Origin: DATACN01 sp038215095
GTDB lineage: Bacteria; Actinomycetota; Thermoleophilia; Solirubrobacterales; Thermoleophilaceae
NCBI GenBank assembly: GCA_038215095.1
Contig: JBBQRG010000006.1
Span: 1 to 60,110 of the forward strand
DNA: 60,110 nucleotides
Direction: 5' to 3'
Shown here: piece after piece, positions 9,119 through 16,862 of the stretch
How positions within the stretch are numbered: position 1 is the first letter of the stretch
How the letters are laid out: the number at the start of each line of letters is the position of its first letter
Notes under the pieces: generated by a model
What the model was told of the DNA's origin: nothing
Seen by the model: the letters and a program-made list of their open reading frames with translations, nothing else
Database searches by the model: none
Made by a program: the position numbers and the translations under genes

Positions 9119-9721
9119 ATGGAATCATCATTCCGTTTGTCAAGCGCGACTGTGGAACGCCCCCAGCGGGCCGATGCCGTGCGCAACCGGGCGAGCGTCC
9201 TCGACGCCGCGCGCGCCGCCTTCGCGGAGGAGGGACTCGACGCAGACGTGGCGTCGATCGCCGAGCGCGCCGGGGTCGGGGTGGGCACCGTGTACAGGCA
9301 CTTCCCGACCAAGGAGGCCCTGCTCGCCGCGCTGATCAGCGATCACTTCGAGCGCCTGGTGGAGATCGCCGAGCGGGCGGAGGCCGAGGGCAGCTCGCCC
9401 TGGGAAGCGCTCGAGCAGATGGTCTGGAATTGCGCCCGGCGCTCCGCGGAGGACCACGGCCTCTGCGAGATCCTGTCGCAGCCGCCGCCGCTGCTCGGAA
9501 CCATGCCGGCGTCTCTGCGGCTGCGGGAGGTCAGTGGGCGGATGGTGGCCGCGGGCGTGGCCGACGGCTCGGTCCGCGCGGACGCCACCGTCGCCGACAT
9601 CCCGATGATGATGTGCGGCTTCGGCAAGATGGCCGCGCTCCAGCGCCGCGGAGTCGGCCCGCTCGGGCTCGACTGGAAGCGCTACCTCACGATCATGCTC
9701 GACGGCCTTCGGGCCCGGTGA
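9119..9721 (+). CDS. TetR/AcrR family transcriptional regulator
   Basis: A 200-residue repressor with an N-terminal helix-turn-helix (about residues 25-65, containing IAERAGVGVGTVYRHF and TKEALLAAL) and a C-terminal ligand-binding helical domain. I choose ATG 9119 because TATAGG lies 9 nt upstream and the HTH then begins at the usual distance; an upstream in-frame reading passes through the operators. It probably represses the divergent MFS exporter and itself, and is translationally coupled (GTGA) to the alpha/beta hydrolase, so all three may respond to one compound. Confidence 0.9.
   Translation: MESSFRLSSATVERPQRADAVRNRASVLDAARAAFAEEGLDADVASIAERAGVGVGTVYRHFPTKEALLAALISDHFERLVEIAERAEAEGSSPWEALEQMVWNCARRSAEDHGLCEILSQPPPLLGTMPASLRLREVSGRMVAAGVADGSVRADATVADIPMMMCGFGKMAALQRRGVGPLGLDWKRYLTIMLDGLRAR
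9120..9135. promoter_or_regulatory. TetR operator 2 (inverted repeat GGAAT-N4-ATTCC)
   Basis: Second copy of the operator: GGAAT (9121-9125), spacer CATC, ATTCC (9130-9134). It overlaps the tetR start codon and the first codons, a position from which bound repressor would block its own transcription. Arms are identical to operator 1; only the 4-bp spacer differs. Confidence 0.6.
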
Positions 9722-10482
9722 TCGCCAGCCAGGTCTCCGGACAGGGCCCTCCGCTCGTGATGGTGCACGGGGCGGCCAACGACCACACGAGCTTCGCGCT
9801 GGTCCAGCCCCACCTGGAGGACGCCTTCACAGTGATCGCGATCGACCGGCGCGGCCGCGGCGCCAGCGGCGACGAGCAGGACTACTCGATCGAGGCTGAG
9901 GTCGCCGACGTGGTGGCGGTCGTTCGCGAGGCGGGCGACGGCGCGCTCCTGATGGGCCACTCCTACGGCGCGCTGCTGGCGCTCGAGGCCGCGCTTCAGC
10001 TCGGCGAGCTGCCGCGGCTGGCGCTCTACGAACCGCCGGTCGGCGGCCAGCTCGCCACGGAAGAGCGGATCGAGGAGCTCGAGCGGCTGCAGTCCGAGGG
10101 CCGTCATGAGGATGTGCTCCTGCTCTTCCTCGGGGAGGTGTCCGGCATGTCGGAGCAGGAGATCGAGCAGCTGCGCGGCACGCCCAGCTGGCACGCGCGC
10201 CTGGCGGCGGCCCACACGATTCCGCGCGAGCTGCGCGCCGAGGCGGGCTGGCGCCTGCGGCCGGAGCGCTACGCGGAGCTCGAGCTGCCCACGCTGATGC
10301 TTGTCGGGGAGGAGAGCCCCGCCTGGGCCGTGCGCTCCACCGATGCCGTCGCGAAGGCGCTCCCGAACGCCGAGGTGCGCACGCTCGCCGGCCAGGGCCA
10401 CTCCGCCACGCTCCACGCGCCCGAGCTGCTCGCCGAAGAGCTGATCGCGTTTTTTCGGTACGAGCGGGATCCTCGCGAGTAG
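9718..10482 (+). CDS. Alpha/beta hydrolase
   Basis: A 254-residue alpha/beta-hydrolase-fold enzyme. Visible landmarks are the oxyanion-loop HG (MVHGAAND, about residue 17), the nucleophile elbow GHSYGA with Ser near residue 82, and the catalytic His in GQGHSATLH near residue 232. The expected acid after strand 6 falls at LVGEESPAW, where Glu may replace the usual Asp. GTG 9718 overlaps the tetR stop as GTGA. Co-transcription with a TetR regulator and next to an exporter suggests it detoxifies the compound that is exported, for example an ester or lactone; this is inference. Confidence 0.88.
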   Translation: MIASQVSGQGPPLVMVHGAANDHTSFALVQPHLEDAFTVIAIDRRGRGASGDEQDYSIEAEVADVVAVVREAGDGALLMGHSYGALLALEAALQLGELPRLALYEPPVGGQLATEERIEELERLQSEGRHEDVLLLFLGEVSGMSEQEIEQLRGTPSWHARLAAAHTIPRELRAEAGWRLRPERYAELELPTLMLVGEESPAWAVRSTDAVAKALPNAEVRTLAGQGHSATLHAPELLAEELIAFFRYERDPRE

Positions 10483-10487
10483 CCCGC

Positions 10488-10516
10488 TTGACGGTTCGCC
10501 CGACCGATGTTCTACT
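10488..10516 (+). promoter_or_regulatory. Sigma70-type promoter of a small RNA
   Basis: TTGACG (10488-10493) and TCTACT (10511-10516) are separated by exactly 17 bp, the best consensus promoter in the window. No coding region follows. The predicted transcription start, about 7 nt after the -10, falls at 10523-10524, exactly where the closing stem of the downstream RNA begins. Confidence 0.7.
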
Positions 10517-10522
10517 GGACAC

Positions 10523-10643
10523 AGAGACGCGAACCCCAGCGCAAAGAGCGAGGCCACGAGGTGTGAAGGCCCGCCGCGCAGCCGCAGCGACCCTCGTGTT
10601 GCCTGTGGCGCGCTCCTCAAGCGCCGGTTCGCGTCTCTTTTTT
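10523..10643 (+). ncRNA. Candidate structured small RNA (about 120 nt)
   Basis: Lying between two convergent genes, this stretch has its own promoter and folds into a rod. The outer stem pairs GAGACGCGAACC (10524-10535) with GGTTCGCGTCTC (10626-10637), 12 of 12 bp. Further inward, GCGC 539-542 pairs with 621-624, GAGCG 546-550 with CGCTC 611-615, AGGC 551-554 with GCCT 601-604, and CACGAGG 555-561 with CCTCGTG 592-598. The outer stem is followed directly by six T, so the closing stem doubles as terminator. The architecture (closed ends, small internal loops) recalls 6S or SRP RNA, but I cannot find the SRP helix 8 GGAA motif and the size is small for 6S. Family unknown. Confidence 0.65.
10626..10643 (+). 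terminator. Intrinsic terminator formed by RNA closing stem
   Basis: The 3' arm GGTTCGCGTCTC (10626-10637) pairs with the RNA 5' end and is followed by TTTTTT (10638-10643). The pairing partner is about 100 nt upstream, so termination requires the whole RNA to fold. The alpha/beta hydrolase transcript could also end here. Confidence 0.6.
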
Positions 10644-10653
10644 GTGCCCGTGG

Positions 10654-11277
10654 CTAGGCGAGCAGGGCGTTGATCTCGGCGATCGCCTGCTCGGCGTCCT
10701 GGAAGCGGACGGCGCTCATGCCGAGCTGCCGCGCCGCCTCGCAGTTGTGCTCCAGGTCGTCCACGAAGAGGCAGTCCTCGAAGCGCAGGCCGTCGCCCAG
10801 CCGTTCGAGCGTCAGCTCGTAGATGCGCGGCTCCGGCTTGCGCGTGCCCACGAAGCCGGAGTCCACCACCACCTCGAACACGTCGTCCAGCTCCGGCAGC
10901 ATCGATCGCCAGCGCGGCTCCCACTCGCGCACGTTGTTGGTGCACAGCGCGGTGCGCAGGCCGCGCTCGCGCAGCTGGGCCACGAAGTCGATCATCGTGC
11001 GGTTGGGGCGCAGCTGCTCGAAGTAGAGGTCGCGCAGGCGCTCGCCGTCGAAGCCGGAGTCCAGGTGCTCGGCCAGTTGCCGGCCGAACTCCTCCTCCGT
11101 GATCTCGCCGCGCTCGAGCGCGAAGAGAGGGTGCTCGCCGTGCTCCTCCATCGCCCGGGCCATCGCAATGCCGAGCTGCTCCAAGGTCACCCCGGAGGCC
11201 TTTTCGTAGGCGTGGAAGCCATCCTCGATCGGCGAGGTGAGCACGCCGCCGAAGTCGCACACGAGCGCGCAGATCAC
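10654..11277 (-). CDS. HAD-superfamily hydrolase
   Basis: A 207-residue HAD-type phosphatase-like protein. Motif I is CDFGGVLT near residue 7; the usual second Asp is Gly, as in the HAD subfamily related to the epoxide hydrolase N-domain. Motif II is CTNN, motif III Lys is in GTRKPEP, and motif IV is FVDDLEHN. A helical cap follows motif I, as in subclass IA. ATG 11277 overlaps the stop of the upstream unknown gene (ATGA), making it the last gene of a three-gene minus-strand operon with fxsA at its head. Substrate unknown. Confidence 0.88.
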   Translation of the reverse strand: MICALVCDFGGVLTSPIEDGFHAYEKASGVTLEQLGIAMARAMEEHGEHPLFALERGEITEEEFGRQLAEHLDSGFDGERLRDLYFEQLRPNRTMIDFVAQLRERGLRTALCTNNVREWEPRWRSMLPELDDVFEVVVDSGFVGTRKPEPRIYELTLERLGDGLRFEDCLFVDDLEHNCEAARQLGMSAVRFQDAEQAIAEINALLA

Positions 11278-11981
11278 GCGGCCACGGGCGCCTGGCCGCG
11301 CACCATCAGCTCATACGAGCCGATCGCGTCGCTGCCCTCGAGCTTCCAGGCGAACACGGCGGCGTGTACGTCCAGGCCCTCCAGCTCCAGCGAGGTGCCG
11401 GCCAGCACCTGTCCGGACGCGCGGCGGGGGAAGTCCTCGCCGGGCAGCCACAGCTCGAGCCCGGCGCTGCGCTGGCGGCCCTCGCCGTCGTAGACCGTGG
11501 AGATGCGGGCGTCCTCGACCGCGAGCAGCTGCCCCTCGGACAGCAGGCTCGCGGTCACCAGCTCCTCGCCGTGCCCCGCGGCCCCGCGCGGGCGTCGCGA
11601 CAGCGCCAGGAGCGCGTGGTCCTCGCCCGCGAGCACGGTCACGCTGCGCAGCGCGTCGAGCCGGTCCCACTCGGGCGCCTTGCTGGTCTCTGAGGCGGTG
11701 CCGAGGCAGTCCACCGCCGTTCCGCCGACCTCGCCGCGCACGCGGCAGATCCGCGCCGTCACTCCGCTCAGGTCGATCTGCTCGCTCACGGGCTCCAGCT
11801 CGAGCGCGAAGCTGCCCGCCAGCTCGGCTCGCAGCTTCTCGCCGTCGCGCTCGACGGTGGGACCCTCGGGCAGCGCCCTGGCCGAGCTGCCCTCGAACAG
11901 CAGCGTCGCCCCCGACCTCGTACTGCCGTGGAGCTGGCGATCGAGGTCGAAGAAGGCGATGGAGACCGGAGGGGCGCTCAC
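11274..11981 (-). CDS. Hypothetical protein
   Basis: A 235-residue protein I do not recognise. The sequence is rich in beta-type stretches (alternating hydrophobics such as LELEPVSE, VTVLAGEDHALLAL) and has no signal peptide or membrane segment, so it is probably a cytoplasmic beta-sandwich. GTG 11981 overlaps the fxsA stop (GTGA), and its own stop overlaps the HAD hydrolase start (ATGA). The tight coupling suggests a shared role with those two, but none can be named. Confidence 0.75.
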   Translation of the reverse strand: MSAPPVSIAFFDLDRQLHGSTRSGATLLFEGSSARALPEGPTVERDGEKLRAELAGSFALELEPVSEQIDLSGVTARICRVRGEVGGTAVDCLGTASETSKAPEWDRLDALRSVTVLAGEDHALLALSRRPRGAAGHGEELVTASLLSEGQLLAVEDARISTVYDGEGRQRSAGLELWLPGEDFPRRASGQVLAGTSLELEGLDVHAAVFAWKLEGSDAIGSYELMVRGQAPVAA

Positions 11982-12454
11982 CGCTCGAGTCGCCGCGCAG
12001 GCGGTGGCTCGTAGTCGCTGGCAGTGCCCTCCACGTCGTAGTCGCGCTCTTCGCTGCGCGGCTTGGCCGTGCGTACTACGCCCACGGCCAATCGCTGCCC
12101 GAGCCGCGCGATCACCAAACGCCGGATCAGGGCCCGCGGGGGGGGTACCAGCAGCAGCACGCCGAGAATGTCCGTGAGGAAGCCGGGAGTGATCAGCATC
12201 GCCCCGCCGAAGATCACCAGCACGCCGTCCACCACCTCGCGGTGGGGAATCCGCCCGGCGGCCAGGGCCTCGTTGAAGCGCCTCCATACGATCCGCCCCT
12301 GGGAGCGCAGCAGCAGCGAGCCGAGCACGGAATCGGCGGCCAGGAGCAGGATCGTCCAGACGGGCCCGAGCGCGGGCCCGACCACCTGGAGGATCACGTA
12401 GAGCTCCGCGAACGGCACCAGGATGAACAGCGCCACCAGCGCCAGGAGCGGCAT
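11978..12454 (-). CDS. fxsA: FxsA family membrane protein
   Basis: A 158-residue inner-membrane protein of the FxsA/YtzA family, known from E. coli as a suppressor of phage F exclusion; its cellular role is unclear. Hydrophobic segments occupy about residues 3-45 and 75-105, and the family's ELYVILQV and GGAMLITPGFLTDILG signatures are clear. The C-terminus is charged (SEERDYDVEG). ATG 12454 is preceded at 6 nt by TAGGGT on the minus strand. That hexamer overlaps the -10 of the divergent SufT-like gene in a 26-bp gap. Confidence 0.9.
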   Translation of the reverse strand: MPLLALVALFILVPFAELYVILQVVGPALGPVWTILLLAADSVLGSLLLRSQGRIVWRRFNEALAAGRIPHREVVDGVLVIFGGAMLITPGFLTDILGVLLLVPPPRALIRRLVIARLGQRLAVGVVRTAKPRSEERDYDVEGTASDYEPPPARRLER

Positions 12455-12480
12455 GATCTGACCCTACTATCCTTGGCGGC
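12455..12480. promoter_or_regulatory. Overlapping divergent leaderless promoters
   Basis: The 26-bp gap contains TACTAT (12465-12470), 10 nt before the plus-strand ATG 12481, and, on the minus strand, TAGGGT (12466-12461), 6 nt before ATG 12454. The two hexamers share bases, so polymerase could not start both ways at once. Confidence 0.5.
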
Positions 12481-12777
12481 ATGCCCAGCGTTGACGAAGT
12501 AGAGGACGCCCTCACGAACGTGATCGACCCCGAGCTCGGGCTCGACTTCGTCGAGCTCGGCCTTGTCTACGAGATCGAGGTCGAGGGCGAGGAGGTGTTC
12601 GTGACCTTCACGCTCACCTCACCCGGATGCCCGATCGGGCCCCAGGTGAGCGAGCAGATGGAGGAGTTCGTGTCCGAGCTGGACGGCGTGTCGCGCGTCT
12701 ACCCGAAGATGGTCTTCACGCCGCCCTGGACTCCGGACAGGATGTCCGAAGAGGCGAAGTTTGCGCTCGGCTACTAG
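12481..12777 (+). CDS. MIP18/SufT-like Fe-S assembly factor (DUF59)
   Basis: A 98-residue single-domain protein of the MIP18/PaaD (DUF59) family, associated with maturation of iron-sulfur proteins; related SufT proteins often sit at the end of actinobacterial suf operons. The signatures DPELGLDFVELGLVY (about residues 17-31) and SPGCPIG with its conserved Cys near residue 44 are present. Here it stands about 18 kb from the suf genes. Its TAG stop shares the palindrome CTAG with the stop of the convergent carbonic anhydrase. Confidence 0.88.
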   Translation: MPSVDEVEDALTNVIDPELGLDFVELGLVYEIEVEGEEVFVTFTLTSPGCPIGPQVSEQMEEFVSELDGVSRVYPKMVFTPPWTPDRMSEEAKFALGY

Positions 12778-13265
12778 CTGACCTCGCGCAGCTTGCCGGT
12801 CTCCACCTCGTAGACGAAGCCCCGAATGCTGTCCTTGTGCGGGATGAAGGGGCTCGCCTCGATGCGCTCGATCGACTCGCGCACGTTTTCATCGAGGTCG
12901 CTGAAGGCCCCAGAGGACCAACTCGGCTCTTCGCCGGTGCTCTCCTTCAGCTGCTGCTTGAACTGGTCGTCGGTGAAGGTGAGCATCCCGCAGTCGGTGT
13001 GGTGGATGAGGATGATCTCGTTCGTGCCAAGCAGGTTCTGCGAGATCGCGAGCGAGCGGATCTCGTCATCGGTGATCACGCCGCCGGCATTGCGGATCAC
13101 GTGGGCGTCGCCCTCCTCGAGCCCGAGCAGGCTGGACACGTGGAGCCGCGCGTCCATGCAGGCCACCACGGCCACGCCCTTCGCGGGCGGCATGGGCAGC
13201 TCGCCCTTGTCGAAGCGCCCGGCGTACTCCTCGTTGTTCTTGACCAGCTCATCGGTGACGCTCAT
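12774..13265 (-). CDS. Beta-class carbonic anhydrase
   Basis: A 163-residue zinc enzyme interconverting CO2 and bicarbonate. The metal ligands and catalytic dyad are visible: Cys and Asp/Arg in ACMDAR (about residue 36) and H-x2-C in HTDCG (about residue 90). I choose ATG 13265 because GGAGG lies 4 nt before it; that ribosome site is itself within the alternative upstream ATG reading at 13280. It may supply bicarbonate to the acetone carboxylase encoded nearby, but the genes are not co-transcribed. Confidence 0.92.
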   Translation of the reverse strand: MSVTDELVKNNEEYAGRFDKGELPMPPAKGVAVVACMDARLHVSSLLGLEEGDAHVIRNAGGVITDDEIRSLAISQNLLGTNEIILIHHTDCGMLTFTDDQFKQQLKESTGEEPSWSSGAFSDLDENVRESIERIEASPFIPHKDSIRGFVYEVETGKLREVS

Positions 13266-13310
13266 GGATCCTCCATCCAAATACTCTAAATCTGATTGGA
13301 ATTACGGCCA

Positions 13311-14054
13311 ATGCGCACACTAGCGATAGTCACCGATTCGTTTCCCGAGGATCCGGCGCTCGACACGGCCGTCTCGAGGGCGGTGCTGGAGCGGGTCGGC
13401 GCGGGCGAGCTGCCCGAGACGCTGAGGCTGGCGCGGCCCGGGCCGATGGTGGCGTTCGCAAAGCAGGACGCCATCGCCGACGGCTACGCGGCGGCGGTGC
13501 GGGCGGCTCGTGACCGTGGATTCGAGGCCATCCTGCGGCTGGCCGGCGGGCGTGCGGCCGTGTTTCACGAGGGCACGCTCGAGCTGGCCCACGCGATCCC
13601 CGATCCCGACCCGCGCCCGGGCATCCACGGGCGCTTCGAGTGGAGCGCGGGGCTGATCTCCTCCGCCCTTCGGCGCCTGGGCGTGGACGCGCGCGTCGGA
13701 GAAGTGCCGGGCGAGTACTGCCCTGGCGGATACAGCGTGAACCTGCGTGGGGAGGTCAAGGTCGCGGGGATCGGGCAGCGGCTGGTACACGGCGCCGCTC
13801 ACGTGGGGGCGGTGCTGGTGGCGCATGGTGGTGCTCGGATCGCCGGCGTTTTGGTGCCGGTGTATGGCGCGCTCGGGTTGGACTTCGATCCAACTACGGC
13901 GGGTGAGGTGGGTGTGGGCCTCGACGACCTGGTCGGCGCGGTCCGCGCCGAGTACGCGGAGCGGTTTGAGCTCGTGGAGTCATCGCTCGACGACGAGACC
14001 CTGGCGCTCGCGCGGCGCCTCCGGGCCGACCATCTCGCACCCGACCTGCATTGA
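13311..14054 (+). CDS. Lipoate-protein ligase A-family protein
   Basis: A 247-residue protein of the biotin/lipoate ligase (BPL_LplA_LipB) fold. The family's GGRAAVFHEGTLE stretch (about residues 74-87) and KVAGIGQR with the catalytic Lys near residue 146 are clear. It may be a lipoyl- or octanoyl-transferase (LplA/LipM type); sequence alone does not separate these. ATG 13311 is preferred to a TTG at 13296. It is divergent from the carbonic anhydrase with a 45-bp AT-richer gap. Confidence 0.85.
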   Translation: MRTLAIVTDSFPEDPALDTAVSRAVLERVGAGELPETLRLARPGPMVAFAKQDAIADGYAAAVRAARDRGFEAILRLAGGRAAVFHEGTLELAHAIPDPDPRPGIHGRFEWSAGLISSALRRLGVDARVGEVPGEYCPGGYSVNLRGEVKVAGIGQRLVHGAAHVGAVLVAHGGARIAGVLVPVYGALGLDFDPTTAGEVGVGLDDLVGAVRAEYAERFELVESSLDDETLALARRLRADHLAPDLH

Positions 14055-14070
14055 CCCCGTTATAGGGGTT
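14053..14070. terminator. Small hairpin between convergent genes
   Basis: ACCCC (14054-14058), loop GTTATA, GGGGT (14065-14069), immediately at the stop of the lipoate ligase-like gene and 22 bp from the stop of the convergent acetone carboxylase gene. Symmetric and short, it may act as a weak bidirectional terminator; there is no long T-run. Confidence 0.35.
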
Positions 14071-14090
14071 GAATCCAGGGCGCGTGCCCG

Positions 14091-16862
14091 TCAGGGCAGC
14101 TCGCGGCCCAGCCAGCCTTCGTAGAAGCCCTTCACGTCCGGCAGGAACTCGTGCACGACCGGGAAGCCGGGCGGCACCGCCTCGACCTCGAGCTGGCGGC
14201 CGCACGAGGGGCAGAAGTACTCGCGCAGCTCCATCCAGTCGGTGTCCGCGTGGGCCATCGCCGGGTAGACCTCGCGCATCGACTCGTCGTCCGCGCGCAC
14301 GTTCAGCACGGCGTCGAGCTTCCAGTTGCGGTCGTGCGCGCAGAAGTCGTGGCCGCAGTCGCAGCGGATCACCAGCTCGCCGCCGGAGCGCACGATGTTC
14401 AGGCCTTCGCCGTGCGGCAGCACGATCGGGTCGTCGTAGGGCACGCGCTCCTGGAGCACGGCCAGCCAGTTGTCGAAGCGGCCGGGATCCTTGTAGCCCG
14501 ACTGGATGTCCTTGACCGCCCGGCGCGACAGCTTCTCGTCGAGCATGTCGGCGAGCGTGGTCTGCTCCATGGCGCGGCCCGCGCCGCCGGCGGCGCGGTC
14601 GGCTTCCGGCGACTCCGGGCTCGACGAGGCCAGGAACTCGGCGACCGTCTCCTCAGGGCTGACCTTCCCACGAGCCGCCTTCGTCGCGGAGACCGTCGGC
14701 GTCAGCGCCTCCCACTGGAAGTCGTCCGGCAGGTCCCAGAAGCCGCGGTACTCGGCCGCCCAGCGCGGCGACAGCCGCATGCATTCGGCGTACATCACCT
14801 TCACCGGCTCGATCGCGTCCTGGGCCAGCACGCGTTCGCGCTGCTCGGCCCACCACTCGCGCACGGGCCGCGCCCGCTCGAGCCGCGCGCGGCGAAAGCC
14901 GTCGCGGTCCGACACGCCGTAAACGGACTCCGCGAAGCGCCGCAGCAGGTGGCCCTCCTCGACGTCGCGCTCGACCGCCTCGACCGGGCGCAGCAGCGGG
15001 TCGCCGAGGCCGGCGGCGCCCTTCATCACCGACAGGTAGAGGTCGCCGTCCTCGAAGGGGTGCAGCGTCGTGAAGTTGTCCTGCTTGTACTCGCGCCGCT
15101 CGCATTCGATGGACATCAACGCCGGCTCCTCGAACGAGCCGTCGGCCACCGGGTAGTCGTCCGGCAGCGTCGGCCGGTGCAGGTTGTGCACGTAGGAGCA
15201 CGAGCCGGGGTAGCCGCCGAACAGGCCGGTGGCGTAGAAGACGCGCGTCGCGCCCAGGTTCTGAAGCTCCCAGAAGGGCGTGTTCTTGATCATCGACAGC
15301 GACTCGAAGCTCGAGCCGCCGCGGTGGCGGCCGGGACCGGCGGTGTTGGCCTTGAGCCGCCGCGACAGGTACATCATCGGGCAGATCAGCTCCCACATCT
15401 CGACGTCGCCCATGTCGCCCTCGGGGTTGAACATGGCCGCCGCGAAGTCGGTGCCGTCGAGCACGTACTTGGCGCCCATCCCCTGCGCGGCAACCTCGAA
15501 GTTCATGATCGCGCTCGAGTTGCCGTACTGGTCGATCCCGCCGCCCTGGATCACGTTGCCCGAGCAGGAGTAGGAGCCCATCACCTCCTCGATGAAGCCG
15601 CGCGCCTGGAGCGCCCGCGACAGCGTGCGCGGGTAGCCGGTGAAGGCCGGCTGCAGGAAGGCCCAGGCGATCCCGGTGGAGCCGTCGGCGTCGCCCAGGT
15701 TGGCGATCGTGCCCTCGGGGAAGTTCGTCTTCACCGCGAAGTAGGCGCCGTCGTTGACCTTGTCGGAGCAGATCAGCGTTTGGGTGAACTGCACCCAGAT
15801 CGCGCCCTGCATGCCCGACGGCGTGCAGTTCATCGAGTGGTAGCCCCAGGCCGACGATCCGTCGAGGTCCAGCTCGTACTCGCCGTCGCCGCCGATGCGC
15901 ACCTCGAACGGCGAGTGCATCATGAAGTCGCGCCGCGCCCGCGCCGGAAGCTCGACCTTGTCGGCGAAGGTCACGTCGAAGAACGCCGGCGAGCGGTAGC
16001 GCCCCGGCACGGTCATCTCGCGGATGCGCGACTTGAACGAGCGGCGGCCCTCCTCGATCACCTCGCGCGAGAACTGCTTGAAGCGGTCGATTCCCTCCTC
16101 GAGGATCACGCGCTCGACCGCGTCGCGGATCATGTGGCAGCCGGCCAGCCGGGTGCGCTCGTCGAGCAGGTAGTACATGGGCGCGCGCGTCTGCTTCTTG
16201 CAGCGCTCGAGGTGCCAGCGCGCCAGCTCGTCGCCCTCGCCGATCTTCATGCAGGGCAGGTCGATCCCGTCGTCGAGCCGGTTCGTGGGCCCGACGGGCA
16301 CGCCGCCCGGGGTGGAGGCGCCGATGTCCAGCACGTGCGTGACGCCGCCGGCCCACGCCACCAGCTCCTCCTCGAAGAAGATCGGCACGAAGGTCTGCAC
16401 GTCGGCGTTGTGCACGTCGCCGATGACCGGGTCGTTGTTGGCGAAGATGTCGCCCGGCCGGATGCCCGGGTTGCGCTCGTAGTCCTCGCGCACCATGTAC
16501 TTGATGGCGTCGGACATGGTGTGCACGTGCACGATGATCCCGGTGGACAGCGCCACCGAATCGCCCTCCGGCGTGTACAGCGCGAAGCACAGCTCGCCCA
16601 GCTCGCGCACGATCGGCGAGGCCGAGATGTTCAGCGCCGTCTCGCGTGCCGACACGAGTCCGCCGCGCAGCCGGCTGAAGAGCTTCTCGTAGCCGATCGG
16701 GTCGGACTCCATGAGCTCGAGCTGCTCGATGCCCTGGTAGAGCCCCGTCTCGGCGAACAGCCGGTCGGAGTCGGCCAGCATCTCCGTGAGCCGGCGGCCG
16801 TCCCAGCCGATCGGCGCGGCCTCCTGGGGCTCGAGCTCGCGGGTGGAGTCGACGATCGACAT
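14091..16862 (-). CDS. Acetone carboxylase alpha-gamma fusion (AcxB-AcxC)
   Basis: A 923-residue fusion. Residues 1 to about 745 are a HyuB-type acetone carboxylase alpha subunit (landmarks FANNDPVIGDVHNADV, GGVTHVLDIG, STPGGVPVGPTN). After an Ala/Ser/Glu linker, residues about 765-923 match the normally separate gamma subunit, with its zinc-binding cysteines C834-x-C836, C841 and C884-x2-C887 and the ending VHEFLPDVKGFYEGWLG. Acetone carboxylase uses ATP and bicarbonate to carboxylate acetone to acetoacetate; related enzymes act on acetophenone. The beta subunit lies upstream in the same operon. The start ATG shares its A with the stop of the membrane gene (TGATG). The ketone substrate is not certain. 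Confidence 0.9.
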   Translation of the reverse strand: MSIVDSTRELEPQEAAPIGWDGRRLTEMLADSDRLFAETGLYQGIEQLELMESDPIGYEKLFSRLRGGLVSARETALNISASPIVRELGELCFALYTPEGDSVALSTGIIVHVHTMSDAIKYMVREDYERNPGIRPGDIFANNDPVIGDVHNADVQTFVPIFFEEELVAWAGGVTHVLDIGASTPGGVPVGPTNRLDDGIDLPCMKIGEGDELARWHLERCKKQTRAPMYYLLDERTRLAGCHMIRDAVERVILEEGIDRFKQFSREVIEEGRRSFKSRIREMTVPGRYRSPAFFDVTFADKVELPARARRDFMMHSPFEVRIGGDGEYELDLDGSSAWGYHSMNCTPSGMQGAIWVQFTQTLICSDKVNDGAYFAVKTNFPEGTIANLGDADGSTGIAWAFLQPAFTGYPRTLSRALQARGFIEEVMGSYSCSGNVIQGGGIDQYGNSSAIMNFEVAAQGMGAKYVLDGTDFAAAMFNPEGDMGDVEMWELICPMMYLSRRLKANTAGPGRHRGGSSFESLSMIKNTPFWELQNLGATRVFYATGLFGGYPGSCSYVHNLHRPTLPDDYPVADGSFEEPALMSIECERREYKQDNFTTLHPFEDGDLYLSVMKGAAGLGDPLLRPVEAVERDVEEGHLLRRFAESVYGVSDRDGFRRARLERARPVREWWAEQRERVLAQDAIEPVKVMYAECMRLSPRWAAEYRGFWDLPDDFQWEALTPTVSATKAARGKVSPEETVAEFLASSSPESPEADRAAGGAGRAMEQTTLADMLDEKLSRRAVKDIQSGYKDPGRFDNWLAVLQERVPYDDPIVLPHGEGLNIVRSGGELVIRCDCGHDFCAHDRNWKLDAVLNVRADDESMREVYPAMAHADTDWMELREYFCPSCGRQLEVEAVPPGFPVVHEFLPDVKGFYEGWLGRELP

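Noticed and set aside
10523..10643. Identification of the small RNA as SRP RNA or 6S RNA
   Set aside because: I could not find the SRP helix 8 sequence with GGAA loop, and the RNA is shorter and lacks the large central bubble of 6S. Left as an unassigned RNA.
14055..14080. tRNA T-loop-like GGTTGAATCC
   Set aside because: No acceptor stem or anticodon arm can be formed around it; it is the 3' side of a small hairpin. No tRNA was found in the window.
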